Of a DNA stretch of 62,636 nt, positions 35,730-44,401 are shown piece by piece. Both the position numbers and the translations under genes were made by a program. Source of the stretch: Candidatus Egerieimonas intestinavium (GTDB lineage Bacteria; Bacillota; Clostridia; Lachnospirales; Lachnospiraceae); NCBI GenBank assembly GCA_018711815.1, contig DVHU01000020.1, positions 1 through 62,636 on the forward strand, in the 5' to 3' direction. Numbering within the stretch: position 1 is the stretch's first letter; each line of letters starts with the position of its first letter. The notes under the pieces were generated by a model, which ran no database searches, had not been told where the DNA came from, and was given only the letters and a program-made list of their open reading frames with translations.

Positions 35730-36740
35730 ATGGAACATTTGATGATACCGGATGGCTATCAGCCAGCCCTGAATCTTCACGACACCCAGCAGGCAATCAA
35801 GACCGTAAAGGATTTCTTCCAGCAGAATCTGGTGCAGCGCCTGAACCTGCTCCGGGTATCCGCTCCGCTGTTCGTGACGCCGGAATCCGGTCTCAATGAT
35901 AACTTAAACGGTGTGGAGCGCCCTGTGCAGTTCGGCATCAAGGAGAATAACGACGCCCCCGCGGAGATCGTGCACTCCCTGGCCAAGTGGAAGCGCTACG
36001 CCCTGAAGAAATACGGATTTTCCCACGGGGAAGGTCTTTACACAGATATGAACGCCATCCGCCGGGATGAGGACACCGACAACATCCACTCCATCTACGT
36101 GGATCAGTGGGACTGGGAGAAGATCATCACCCGGGAGGAGCGCACGGTGGACACCCTTAAGGAGGTGGTGAAAACCGTATACAAATGTCTGAAAAAGACA
36201 GAGAAGTTCATGTCTATCCAGTATGACTATATTGAAGAAATTCTGCCCCGGGAGATTTCCTTTATCACCTCCCAGGAGCTGGAGGATATGTACCCCGACG
36301 CCACCCCCAAGGAGAGAGAGTACCTCATCTGCAAGGAGCGGGGAGCCGTGTTCCTGATGCAGATCGGCGATCTGCTGGCCTCCGGCCAGAAGCATGACGG
36401 CCGGGCTCCGGACTACGACGACTGGGCCTTAAACGGCGATATTCTGGTGTACTACCCTGTTCTGGACATCGCCCTGGAGCTTTCCTCCATGGGTATCCGG
36501 GTGGATGAAAATTCCCTGGCCCAGCAGCTTCAAAAGGCCGGCTGCCCGGAGCGGGCCAACCTGCCCTTCCAGAAGGCTATCCTGGAGAAGCAGCTGCCCT
36601 ACACCATCGGCGGCGGTATCGGCCAGTCCCGTATCTGTATGTTCTATCTGCGCAAGGCCCACATCGGAGAGGTACAGTGCTCCCTGTGGCCCCAGGAGAT
36701 AGAGGAAGCCTGCGCGGCCCGCGGAATCCATCTGCTGTAA
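35730..36740 (+). CDS. asnA: Aspartate--ammonia ligase (AsnA)
   Basis: A 336-residue ammonia-dependent asparagine synthetase, a class II aminoacyl-tRNA-synthetase-like enzyme forming asparagine from aspartate, ammonia and ATP. Blocks include [50 protein letters not shown] and the motif-3-like [14 protein letters not shown]. The length is typical. GGAGGGATAAGC precedes the start. It has its own promoter and a strong terminator behind it. No T-box is visible. Confidence 0.97.
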   Translation: MEHLMIPDGYQPALNLHDTQQAIKTVKDFFQQNLVQRLNLLRVSAPLFVTPESGLNDNLNGVERPVQFGIKENNDAPAEIVHSLAKWKRYALKKYGFSHGEGLYTDMNAIRRDEDTDNIHSIYVDQWDWEKIITREERTVDTLKEVVKTVYKCLKKTEKFMSIQYDYIEEILPREISFITSQELEDMYPDATPKEREYLICKERGAVFLMQIGDLLASGQKHDGRAPDYDDWALNGDILVYYPVLDIALELSSMGIRVDENSLAQQLQKAGCPERANLPFQKAILEKQLPYTIGGGIGQSRICMFYLRKAHIGEVQCSLWPQEIEEACAARGIHLL

Positions 36741-36743
36741 AAA

Positions 36744-36762
36744 AGGGGCTGTTGTATGGCCA
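36744..36762 (+). repeat. R1 repeat remnant (one arm)
   Basis: GGGGCTGTTGTAT just after asnA equals the reverse complement of the closing arm of the R1 copy at 49563-49728. The remainder of the element is absent, and the AT-rich XRE/ImmA/PIN cassette begins about 150 bases later. Confidence 0.5.
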
Positions 36763-36808
36763 ATGTCAATAAGTTAAGCAATTTGACATTGTGGAAAACC
36801 GAAAACTC

Positions 36809-36850
36809 AAATGGCCAAAAGTGGTTTTTATCGCCTTTGGCCATTTTTTT
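36809..36850 (+). terminator. Terminator of asnA
   Basis: AAATGGCCAAAAG pairs with CTTTGGCCATTT and ends in TTTTTTT. A smaller stem CAATGTCAA/TTGACATTG precedes it at 36761-36791. Confidence 0.85.
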
Positions 36851-36907
36851 GCATGAAAGTTTGTCAAGTGCTTTTGGGGCTGTGTTACAAACTTTTATAA
36901 TTTGTAT

Positions 36908-37750
36908 CTAAAAAATAATATGAACTGTTTCGTCATCAACTAACTGTGCAAACAACTCATTATCTACTAATTCTGTGGCCAATACAATGGAATGGTCATC
37001 CTGTTCTTTGCTATATGTGATTTTCCGCACATCTTTTCTGTAATCGCCAATATTTTCTATATTTATATTTCCATTTCTTGCAAGCTGACATAATATAGCA
37101 TCATTACTCTTATATGAAACTGGTACAGGAGTTTTTGATGCAAAAACAGCTCTCAAAGCAGCTTCGGCTTTTCTCTGAAATTCATATGTATCTCCATCTT
37201 GGGAATATACTGTCAACGCCTTAGTTTCAGGATAATACCATGATACAACCTCTGCCAAAATAGTAATTGATACTTCACCAGCATTTTTCTTTTTTATTCT
37301 TCCTGTTGATAGTACCTCTTCAGAAATGGGCCATTCATCATATAGCTTTTTTATCCAATCCTTATACGCATCCATATCCAACGGATCTATTGTTTGAACA
37401 TATCTACGTAAATAACCTCTGACTCTTGCTAACTGACGTGTTGCTGCAAGAACAATTTGATAAAGGTTACCTTCCTCGCTACCCGCCAAATCAGAATAAG
37501 TCTCCTCCTCAATACAATATATTGGGTAGCCTTTTCCAATTAAGTCCTGCACATAACTCACCCGTCCTGGGGCATCATTTATTTCAATTAATACCCATTC
37601 CGGAATCAGTATCAAATCATAATCCATCAGCACCAACTCTGGTTGCAACCCCTTCATTTGCAAACCTTGCATAAACGAAAGGGAAGAAGTATCCAGTAGA
37701 GCGATATGTCTTTTATCACCAATTCTTGTAATCTTTGGTATTTCTATCAT
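36908..37750 (-). CDS. Large PIN-like domain protein (putative nuclease)
   Basis: A 280-residue protein. The start has a PIN-like first strand with Asp20 (HIALLDTSSL), then acidic Glu56 (VLIEIND), an acidic residue in AGEVSIT and Asp in VYSQDGDTYE, the order of metal ligands in PIN ribonucleases. The family is longer than VapC toxins, and the assignment is by pattern only. Its ATG overlaps the ImmA/IrrE stop (ATGA), so both are coupled. AT-rich composition marks the whole cassette. It is the candidate effector of a regulated toxin or defence unit. Confidence 0.65.
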   Translation of the reverse strand: MIEIPKITRIGDKRHIALLDTSSLSFMQGLQMKGLQPELVLMDYDLILIPEWVLIEINDAPGRVSYVQDLIGKGYPIYCIEEETYSDLAGSEEGNLYQIVLAATRQLARVRGYLRRYVQTIDPLDMDAYKDWIKKLYDEWPISEEVLSTGRIKKKNAGEVSITILAEVVSWYYPETKALTVYSQDGDTYEFQRKAEAALRAVFASKTPVPVSYKSNDAILCQLARNGNINIENIGDYRKDVRKITYSKEQDDHSIVLATELVDNELFAQLVDDETVHIIF

Positions 37751-38529
37751 TCGCCCCTCCTTGTTATCATGGCCATTTCTGCCATGATATTTGCTAAATA
37801 CTCTTCATTATCCTTATGATAATTAAGTTCCGGATTTGCATCTTTAGTCTTTTTTATTCTTTCTTGCAAAGAGGATGTATTTATAACGTAGGATGGACTT
37901 ACTAAACTATCATCTAATCCTAAAGCTCTAAACCTACTTGGTAAATCTTCAACCTGTAAATCAAACACTTCTTTTATTCTATTACCGAGCTTATCATTTT
38001 CACTTTGAATAGCATATTCATACAACGACACTAACACAGCCTTATAGGGTACTTGAAATGTTGACATGCAATAAAATACTTTAGAAATAAAGTCCATTTC
38101 TGGAAGTTCCGTAAAATATCTATCAACACCGGAGAGCAGCATACATGCTGCAAAGCATTCCGCTTTTCTCTCTTCAAGTGTATTATCTGTTTCGATAAAA
38201 TGGTCAAATGATACTTTATCAAATATCAAGTGATATATTTCATGCCATGCAGTAAAATATTGATTAGCTCTTGGTAAAGCCGTATTTACAACTGGAATGA
38301 TTTTTCCATCCTTGACATATATTGCTCCACTCCAAAACTTATCTTCAACAGGCATTTGAACCAAGCCAAATCCTTGCAGTATTATCAGTGCTAGTTGATG
38401 TGCTGAAGCCACTTTCATTATAGATGGATTTGTCTGAAGCTTAATAGCCAGTGTTGAAACTTCATCATTTATCTCTCTATTTCTTTTAATAACAAGATCC
38501 AAATTGTTAGCAGTAATTAATTCACTCAT
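37747..38529 (-). CDS. ImmA/IrrE-family metallopeptidase
   Basis: A 260-residue protein with the zinc-peptidase site HEIYH (residues 96-100) and the downstream Glu124 in ERKAECFAACMLL, as in ImmA and IrrE. In known members the peptidase cleaves an XRE-type repressor, releasing a mobile element or stress response. Here the XRE protein is the separate gene upstream and the PIN-like gene follows, suggesting a signal, protease, repressor and effector chain. The gap to the XRE gene is 64 bases and the overlap with the PIN gene is four. Confidence 0.85.
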   Translation of the reverse strand: MSELITANNLDLVIKRNREINDEVSTLAIKLQTNPSIMKVASAHQLALIILQGFGLVQMPVEDKFWSGAIYVKDGKIIPVVNTALPRANQYFTAWHEIYHLIFDKVSFDHFIETDNTLEERKAECFAACMLLSGVDRYFTELPEMDFISKVFYCMSTFQVPYKAVLVSLYEYAIQSENDKLGNRIKEVFDLQVEDLPSRFRALGLDDSLVSPSYVINTSSLQERIKKTKDANPELNYHKDNEEYLANIMAEMAMITRRGE

Positions 38530-38593
38530 ACAATCACGTCTCCGTTCCGCTTCGGTCGGCGCAAAGCTGATGTCTACTGGACATCATACACCC

Positions 38594-38962
38594 TTAGTAA
38601 TAAATTGCACACAAGTCAATAACGTCAAGCAACAAATCATACTGTTTCTTGGCTGTATCACTCATTTTATGATCTTCTGGTGCATTCTGGGAAAAAACTG
38701 TCGCAGAAGCAACCTTAGTTGGAGCTGCATGATATAATATCAAATCCTCAACCGTCATGTTAAGCACCTTCAATATTTTCTGTAAATGACGATCAAACGA
38801 GCTCTTATTATCTATACTGCCATTTAATAATTTATCAAGCGTTGGGCGTGAAATGTCTGCCTGCGAAGCAAAGGAAACTTTTGTATAACCCATATCTCTG
38901 ATACAATCTTTTAACTTTGAAGCCACCAGACTTCTCTGTTCAAATAATTCATCAAACTTCAT
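38594..38962 (-). CDS. XRE-family regulator of the ImmA/PIN cassette
   Basis: A 122-residue DNA-binding protein. The helix-turn-helix lies in MGYTKVSFASQADISRPTL with LLNGSIDN, and a C-terminal helix follows (AKKQYDLLLDVIDLCAIYY). AGGAGGTCATC fixes the start at MKFDELFEQ; the frame extends 20 codons upstream without a ribosome site. As the first gene of the cassette it likely represses the operon and is the natural substrate of the adjacent ImmA/IrrE peptidase. Confidence 0.85.
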   Translation of the reverse strand: MKFDELFEQRSLVASKLKDCIRDMGYTKVSFASQADISRPTLDKLLNGSIDNKSSFDRHLQKILKVLNMTVEDLILYHAAPTKVASATVFSQNAPEDHKMSDTAKKQYDLLLDVIDLCAIYY

Positions 38963-39142
38963 TGTGATGACCTCCTTCCATTTCTTCACTCTTATTATAT
39001 GCAGAAACAAAAGAAACATCAATAGAAATGTAAAATATTTTTTTACATTTTAACACCTCGCTCCATCAGAACCTTACACGGTATATTCGGTCTTCTTGGC
39101 ATACGCACCTCCCACTAATTTGAGCCCTGAAGGATTACTCCC

Positions 39143-39589
39143 TCAAGGCTCTTTGTCCGTCATCCCTGCGGCGTCGTCTCCTTTTTCCCGGCAGCGGGCA
39201 ATTTTGGAGCTCATACTTGCATAGATGAACAGCCGAAAAGGGTTCCAAGCCTGCAAAATGTAGTCCGCGCATCGCCCAACAATCACACAGTCCGATTTCT
39301 CCGCCAGCTCACGGATGATTTCTCTTTCCTGCTGATAAATAGACAGGCGATTTTCCAGGGGATAATTGCCGGGAATACCGAAAGTCCGCGCAGTCCTTAT
39401 GGGAAGCAGCGGCAAAGGGCGGCTTTCCTCCACCTGCAGCACGTAGCTTTCTGCTAATTGCGTTCGCTTAAGTAATTCATCCACAATCTCTCGATCATAG
39501 TAGGCGACATTCAGCTTTTCGGCCAAACGCCTTCCCACTTCTCTTCCGCCGCTTCCAAACTCACGACCTATGGTAATAATCCGCTTCAT
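39143..39589 (-). pseudogene. Cytidylate-kinase-like gene, truncated
   Basis: The 148 residues begin like an intact cytidylate-kinase-like protein (MKRIITIGREFGSGGREVG with P-loop-like GSGGREVG; YYDREIVDELLK; CVIVGRCADYIL; FRLFIYASMSSKIAR) but end at EKGDDAAGMTDKEP, about 50-70 residues short of family members, which normally carry a C-terminal substrate helix and tail. The remaining 3' part is not found downstream. It overlaps the preceding MATE fragment by four bases. It is probably inactive debris, though the P-loop half is unbroken. Confidence 0.7.
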
Positions 39590-40029
39590 CTCGTCAATAA
39601 AAAACTAAACAGCAGGAATGGGGAAAAGGTGACAATGTACCGCATATAGCTGATCGCCTCATGGTGGATAGCCGGGGTAGAGCCCAAAAGTTCAGCCAGC
39701 GGATGGATAAACATATTCCCCAATACACCGATCAGCAGGCTCATGGCAGCGGTACACAGGGCTGCCAGGCTAAACATATGGCGCGCTTTTTCTTTTTCCC
39801 CTTGACCAATGTGTGCGGAAATCGTAACGCCTGCGCCGGTGGCCACCGCCATAGACAGCGCGATCAGTATTTCCACAAGCGGCACAGACACGGCGGCCGC
39901 CGCCATGGCGTCCCGGCCAAGACGGTTGCCAATGAATACGCCGTCTACAATCATATAGACTGAGTTAAATAATAATCCGATCATCTGCTTTTTTCTTCTC
40001 ATTTCCCGAAATACCATACACACCTCCAC
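39586..40029 (-). pseudogene. MATE transporter gene, N-terminal fragment
   Basis: The 147 residues match only the first third of a MATE transporter (GLLFNSVYMIVDGVFIGNRLG, ATGAGVTISAHIGQGEKEKAR). The family start is also shortened (MRRKKQMIGLLF in place of the usual first half-helix). After FLLFSFLL the frame reads LTR and stops, exactly at the start of the cytidylate-kinase gene. An internal deletion has removed some 300 codons and joined the two neighbours. Confidence 0.8.
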
Positions 40030-40030
40030 A

Positions 40031-40089
40031 AAAAAATAAACGCTTATTTTTACTCCTTCAATGGCCTAACGGAGTAAAAATAAGCGTTT
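40031..40089 (-). terminator. Terminator of the ptsG-antiterminator operon
   Basis: A perfect 19-bp inverted repeat (40071-40089 with 40038-40056) is followed on the minus strand by ATTTTTTTG. It lies 120 bases after the antiterminator stop and just before the MATE fossil. Confidence 0.85.
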
Positions 40090-40208
40090 CTCAGCAGAAA
40101 CATATTTTTACATTGCCTATCACAAATCACATGGCTGGTCAATATATTTTTTGCAAATTGCCCTTGGGAATGGCTCGGATGTCCCCGGCGTTCACATAGC
40201 TTTTCACC

Positions 40209-41054
40209 TTATTTTTCTTCTTCCTTCAGCTCGTCGCTGGCCACCCGCTCAATGTGCATGGCCAGATAGCCGATCTCCATCTCGTCCAGAGGGCATTTCA
40301 AGCTGCAGCTGATATGGTCGCAGACGGTGGTGGCTGTCTGGAAGGCTTTGGGGAATTTTGTTTCAATATAATCGTTCATATTGATCTTCAGCTTCTCCCC
40401 GCTGAGGGCTCTGGCCACCATGTAGCGCACATGGTTCATGAGCCGGTTGTAGGACAGGGACAGAAGGTCAATGGGCCTGCCGATCTCCCGCTCCACCAGG
40501 GAGATGCAGTCGCGGACGGCCCCGGCCATCTGCATGGCCTGGGACACCCGCTGATCCTCGATGGCCGAGTGGATATGCAGGGCAATGTAGCCGATTTCGT
40601 CCGCCTCAATCTGGATGTTCATCCGCTCCAGCAGTATGGGAGCGATCTCCTGGGCCACCTTATATTCCGCGTGAAACAGCACCCGGATATCATCATTTAA
40701 GGGGTTGCTGATCTGCTCCTGCTTTCGGATTCGCTGGATGGCGTATTCCAGGTGATCCGCCATGGGAAAGAGGATATTCCGGTCTATCTTCCCGAAGGTC
40801 TGCTCCGCCCGCCCCAGAATCTCGTCGGCAATTTCCAGACATTCCGGAGAGATGGACTTTACCAGCTCCGTGGCCCTTCCTCGCTCCGTGGACTCCTGGA
40901 GGGAATAGAGAGTGTCCGTCTCCCGGAGCTCTATGCGCTCCGTAACCTTCTTCCCAAAGCCCACGCCTTTTCCCAGAATCAGCCAGCTGCTCTGGCCGTC
41001 CTCGCCCACGGCAAGCACCGTGTTATGATTGAGTACCTTCGTAATCCTATACAT
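40209..41054 (-). CDS. BglG/LicT/GlcT-family transcription antiterminator
   Basis: A 281-residue RNA-binding regulator. Residues 1-55 are the CAT RNA-binding domain (MYRITKVLNHNTVLAV, GKGVGFGKKVTERI). Two PTS regulation domains follow, with phosphorylatable histidines in MADHLEYA, ALHIHSAIE, MNHVRYMV and AMHIERV. It should bind the RAT sequence in the ptsG leader and prevent termination when sugar is present, under control of PTS phosphorylation. It lies 23 bases after ptsG, so it is made in the same transcript it controls. Confidence 0.95.
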   Translation of the reverse strand: MYRITKVLNHNTVLAVGEDGQSSWLILGKGVGFGKKVTERIELRETDTLYSLQESTERGRATELVKSISPECLEIADEILGRAEQTFGKIDRNILFPMADHLEYAIQRIRKQEQISNPLNDDIRVLFHAEYKVAQEIAPILLERMNIQIEADEIGYIALHIHSAIEDQRVSQAMQMAGAVRDCISLVEREIGRPIDLLSLSYNRLMNHVRYMVARALSGEKLKINMNDYIETKFPKAFQTATTVCDHISCSLKCPLDEMEIGYLAMHIERVASDELKEEEK

Positions 41055-41077
41055 ATCCTTCCCCGCTCATCATGTAT

Positions 41078-43213
41078 TTACTGGAAGAAATCCACCGCAA
41101 ACAGGGGCTCTCCCGCCTGAATATTTCCTTCCTTCAGCAGCCTGATCTTCTGATTTTCCTCCAGTTCCGTGCACAGCACCGGAGATGCCAGAGAGGGCGC
41201 GTGCTGCCCCAGATACTCCAGATCCAGCTTCAGCATAGGCTCTCCCTTCTTCACCTTCTGACCGTTTTCCACCAGCACCTCAAAGCCCTGGCCGTTGAGA
41301 TTCACCGTGTCGATGCCCACATGAATCAACAGGCTTAGCCCTGAATCCGTCTGGAAGCCCACCGCATGTTTTGTGTCAAAGACAAAGCAGATTTCTCCGT
41401 CCTCGGGCGCGCATACCAGAGCCTCCCGGGGCGTCACCACCGCTCCGTCTCCCATCATTCTCCCGGCAAAGGCCTCATCCGGGGCCGTGGACAGATCCGC
41501 CGCCGTGCCGGTGATGGGGCTGGAAATGATCACCGTCTTAGTCACCGTGCCCTGCTGCTTCTCCGTAGCAGCTTCCTCCTTCTGCTCCTCCGCCTGCTGG
41601 GGAATATACTCCGTATCCGGGGCAGTCTCCAGATAGTCCTCCAGGTTAGACTTGATCACCGTAACTCTGGGGCCATAGATTACCTGCACCCCGTTGCCCT
41701 TGTGAACCACTCCCGAGGCGCCGGTGGCCTTCAGCAGGCTGTCGCTGACCAGCTCTGACTTGTGGACCGTGCAGCGCAGTCTGGTGGCGCAGCAGTCCAC
41801 ATCGGAAATATTTTTCTTTCCGCCCAGTCCCTGGCAGATCTTCATGGAAAGCTCGTCCTCTGCGGCTCCCTCCTTCTGTCCGGCTCCGCCTTTCCTGGCC
41901 TCCATATCGCTTCTTCTATACAGCTTCACTTCCTCGCTGTCGTCCCGGCCCGGGGTCTTCAGATCCAGCTTCTTAATCAGGAAGCCGAAGAGGAAGTAGT
42001 ACACCACAAAGTAGACTGCGCCTACAATTACCACCCAAATCCAGTTGGTCTTGCCGTTGCCCTGGAGGATTCCAAAGAGGAACAGGTCGATAAATCCGCC
42101 GGAAAAGGTCATTCCCACTCCTACGTTAAATATGTGCATAAGCATGTAGGCCAGACCTGCCATCACACAGTGGATTCCGTAGAGCAGCGGCGCCACAAAG
42201 AGGAAGGTAAACTCCAGAGGCTCCGTGATACCGGTCAGCATGGAGGTCAGCGCTGCGGAGATCAGCAGGCCGGCCACCGCCTCCCGCTTCTCGGGCTTGG
42301 CCGTCCGGTACATGGCCAGAGCCGCTCCCGGAAGGCCGAAGATCATCAGCGGGAACTTTCCGGACATAAACCGGGTAGCTGAAACGGAAAACTGCTGTAC
42401 GCTGGGGTCAGCCAGCTGGGCAAAGAAGATATTCTGCGCTCCCTCCACCAGCTGTCCGGCCACTTCCATAGTTCCGCCCACTGCCGTCTGCCAGAAGGGC
42501 AGGTAAAATACGTGGTGAAGTCCGAAGGGGATCAGCAGCCGCTCCATGAATCCGTAGACCCAGGTGCCTGCGTAGCCGGAATTTAATACCACCTCGCCCA
42601 CCGCATAGATTCCGTTCTGGATTACCGGCCAGATAAAGAACATCAGGATACCCACACAGGTGTAAACCAGGGCGCTGATGATGGGCACAAACCGGGTGCC
42701 TCCGAAGAAGGACAGCACCTGGGGCAGCTGAATCTTATAGAAACGGTTGTGCAGGGCCGCTACGCCCAGACCCACAATAATACCACCGAACACCCCCATC
42801 TGCAGGGAGGTGATTCCGCACACGGAGGTCACCGCTCCCTCCAGCATGGTCTCCGAGCCGCCGTTGTTGGCAATCATAGCTCCGATGGAGGCGTGCATGA
42901 TAAAGAAGGCGATGACCGCCGCCAGGGCCGCCACCTCTTTTTCCTTCTTGGCCATACCGATGGCCACGCCCATGGCAAAAATCAGCGGCAGGTTGGCAAA
43001 CACAATGTTGCCGGCGTCGCTCATAACCTTGAAGATCGCGTTAAATACCGTCCCCGGCCCCATGACATTCAGCAGGCCGTAGGCCTCCAGCATGGTCTCA
43101 TTGGTCAGGGAGCCGCCCAGTCCCAACAGCAGTCCCGCCACCGGCAGGATGGCGATGGGCAGCATGAAGGATCTTCCCACTCGCTGCAGCACGCCAAAGA
43201 TTTTGTCTTTCAT
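41078..43213 (-). CDS. ptsG: PTS glucose-type transporter subunit IICBA
   Basis: A 711-residue fused permease that takes up and phosphorylates a hexose. IIC spans about residues 1-400 (QRVGRSFMLPIAILPVAGLL; GITEPLEFTFLFVAPLLYGIH). IIB has the phosphocysteine in DCCATRLRC (about 475), and IIA near the C-terminus shows HAVGF and LLIHVGIDTVNL. All three phosphorylation sites are present. Glucose or N-acetylglucosamine are both possible from family resemblance; the GlcT/LicT-like partner fits glucose. A terminator with PRD antiterminator control lies in its leader. Confidence 0.93.
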   Translation of the reverse strand: MKDKIFGVLQRVGRSFMLPIAILPVAGLLLGLGGSLTNETMLEAYGLLNVMGPGTVFNAIFKVMSDAGNIVFANLPLIFAMGVAIGMAKKEKEVAALAAVIAFFIMHASIGAMIANNGGSETMLEGAVTSVCGITSLQMGVFGGIIVGLGVAALHNRFYKIQLPQVLSFFGGTRFVPIISALVYTCVGILMFFIWPVIQNGIYAVGEVVLNSGYAGTWVYGFMERLLIPFGLHHVFYLPFWQTAVGGTMEVAGQLVEGAQNIFFAQLADPSVQQFSVSATRFMSGKFPLMIFGLPGAALAMYRTAKPEKREAVAGLLISAALTSMLTGITEPLEFTFLFVAPLLYGIHCVMAGLAYMLMHIFNVGVGMTFSGGFIDLFLFGILQGNGKTNWIWVVIVGAVYFVVYYFLFGFLIKKLDLKTPGRDDSEEVKLYRRSDMEARKGGAGQKEGAAEDELSMKICQGLGGKKNISDVDCCATRLRCTVHKSELVSDSLLKATGASGVVHKGNGVQVIYGPRVTVIKSNLEDYLETAPDTEYIPQQAEEQKEEAATEKQQGTVTKTVIISSPITGTAADLSTAPDEAFAGRMMGDGAVVTPREALVCAPEDGEICFVFDTKHAVGFQTDSGLSLLIHVGIDTVNLNGQGFEVLVENGQKVKKGEPMLKLDLEYLGQHAPSLASPVLCTELEENQKIRLLKEGNIQAGEPLFAVDFFQ

Positions 43214-43296
43214 CTCGTTACTCTCCTTTTCTCTGTTTTATTTTTGCGGATGTCTGCGCGCCTGGCAATTTTTCCGCACTCCAGCAAAAAAGGACG

Positions 43297-43355
43297 AAAA
43301 AAAGGCATTAATACACATAAACATCCAAAAAATATTTATGTATAGTGAATGCCTT
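43297..43355 (-). terminator. Conditional terminator (with RAT) in the ptsG leader
   Basis: On the minus strand AAGGCATTCACTATACATAAA pairs with TTTATGTGTATTAATGCC and ends in TTTTTTT. PRD antiterminators act by stabilising a RAT hairpin overlapping the 5' arm of such a stem, here about 43340-43375. A TATAGT -10 candidate lies at 43377-43382. Confidence 0.8.
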
Positions 43356-43406
43356 AATCATCGCTTAAGTAACATACTATATCATAGTTCTAACTTACCA
43401 TCCCGG

Positions 43407-44249
43407 TCACGGTTTGTCAAGAAAAAGTTCGCCGTCAAAGACGGTTACCGCCGGCCCGGTCATATACACCAGGTTGGCCTCCCGATCCCAGTAGATATCC
43501 AGGTCACCTCCCAGAAGCTTCACCGTCACCCGCTCGTTGGTGTAGCCGTTTACGATGCAGGCCACCGCCACGGCGCAGGCGCCGGTGCCGCAGGCCAGAG
43601 TCTCCCCGGAGCCCCTCTCCCAGACACGCATCTCCACCGTGCTGCGATCCAATACCCGGATAAATTCCGTGTTGACCCGGTCGGGAAATGCCGGATGATT
43701 TTCAAACTTCGGCCCCAGCTCCTCCAGCTTCAGGCCCTTAACATCCTCCACGCAAACCACCGCATGGGGATTTCCCATGGACACTCCGGTAATCTGGTAG
43801 GTTTTCCCGTCCACCTCCAGGGGCAGCTGCACCGCCTGCTCCTGGGAGCAGAGAATGGGAATCTGACGGGCCTCCAGAATGGGAGCCCCCATATTTACCC
43901 TCACCTTGGAAACCTTTCCATTTTCCACCGTCAGCTCCAGGGTCTTGACGCCGCTCTTGGTGTTCACGGTGATGGTCTCCTTGTCCACCAGGCCGTAATC
44001 GTAGGCGTACTTGGCCACACAGCGGATACCGTTTCCGCACATGGCTCCCTGGGAGCCGTCGGCATTGTACATCTCCATCTCGCAGTCCGCCAGGGGGGTG
44101 GGCTTGATAAGAATAAGGCCGTCCGCCCCCACGCCAAAGTGGCGGTCGCTGACAAACCTGGCCAGCTCCGCCGGATTTTCTATCTTTTCCTGAAAGCAGT
44201 TGACATAGACGTAATCGTTGCCCAAGCCCTGCATTTTTGTAAATTTCAT
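43407..44249 (-). CDS. dapF: Diaminopimelate epimerase
   Basis: A 280-residue enzyme interconverting LL- and meso-diaminopimelate for lysine and peptidoglycan. The two catalytic cysteines lie in MCGNGIRCVAKY and ACGTGACAVAVA. The opening MKFTKMQGLGNDYVYVN is canonical. GAGGAGAAAT precedes the start. It is divergent from the purine permease and reads towards ptsG, which has its own leader. Confidence 0.97.
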   Translation of the reverse strand: MKFTKMQGLGNDYVYVNCFQEKIENPAELARFVSDRHFGVGADGLILIKPTPLADCEMEMYNADGSQGAMCGNGIRCVAKYAYDYGLVDKETITVNTKSGVKTLELTVENGKVSKVRVNMGAPILEARQIPILCSQEQAVQLPLEVDGKTYQITGVSMGNPHAVVCVEDVKGLKLEELGPKFENHPAFPDRVNTEFIRVLDRSTVEMRVWERGSGETLACGTGACAVAVACIVNGYTNERVTVKLLGGDLDIYWDREANLVYMTGPAVTVFDGELFLDKP

Positions 44250-44323
44250 ATGGCTGATTTCTCCTCTCTGGTATTGCCCTTATGATAGCAATGGGAAAGG
44301 AATTTGTCAATTCCCGTCTGGCC

Positions 44324-44353
44324 TTGACAGATGGCCCGCGGGCCGTCTACAAT
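44324..44353 (+). promoter_or_regulatory. Promoter of the NCS2 permease
   Basis: TTGACA, an 18-base spacer and TACAAT, 48 bases before the start codon. No purine-riboswitch consensus is visible in the short leader. Confidence 0.65.
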
Positions 44354-44401
44354 GACTCTGTAGCTGAGAATCATTCTTACCAAAACGAGGGAGGAAGAAC
44401 T

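Noticed and set aside
40038..40089. The 19-bp inverted repeat as an operator of the MATE fossil
   Set aside because: It is followed by a T-tract on the minus strand and lies just behind the ptsG-antiterminator operon, so a terminator explains it fully.
43092..44285. A 397-codon plus-strand frame spanning the ptsG start, its leader and dapF
   Set aside because: It crosses a conditional terminator and runs antisense to dapF; composition is shadow-like.
44354..44401. Purine riboswitch before the NCS2 permease
   Set aside because: The leader is under 50 bases and lacks the purine aptamer core.
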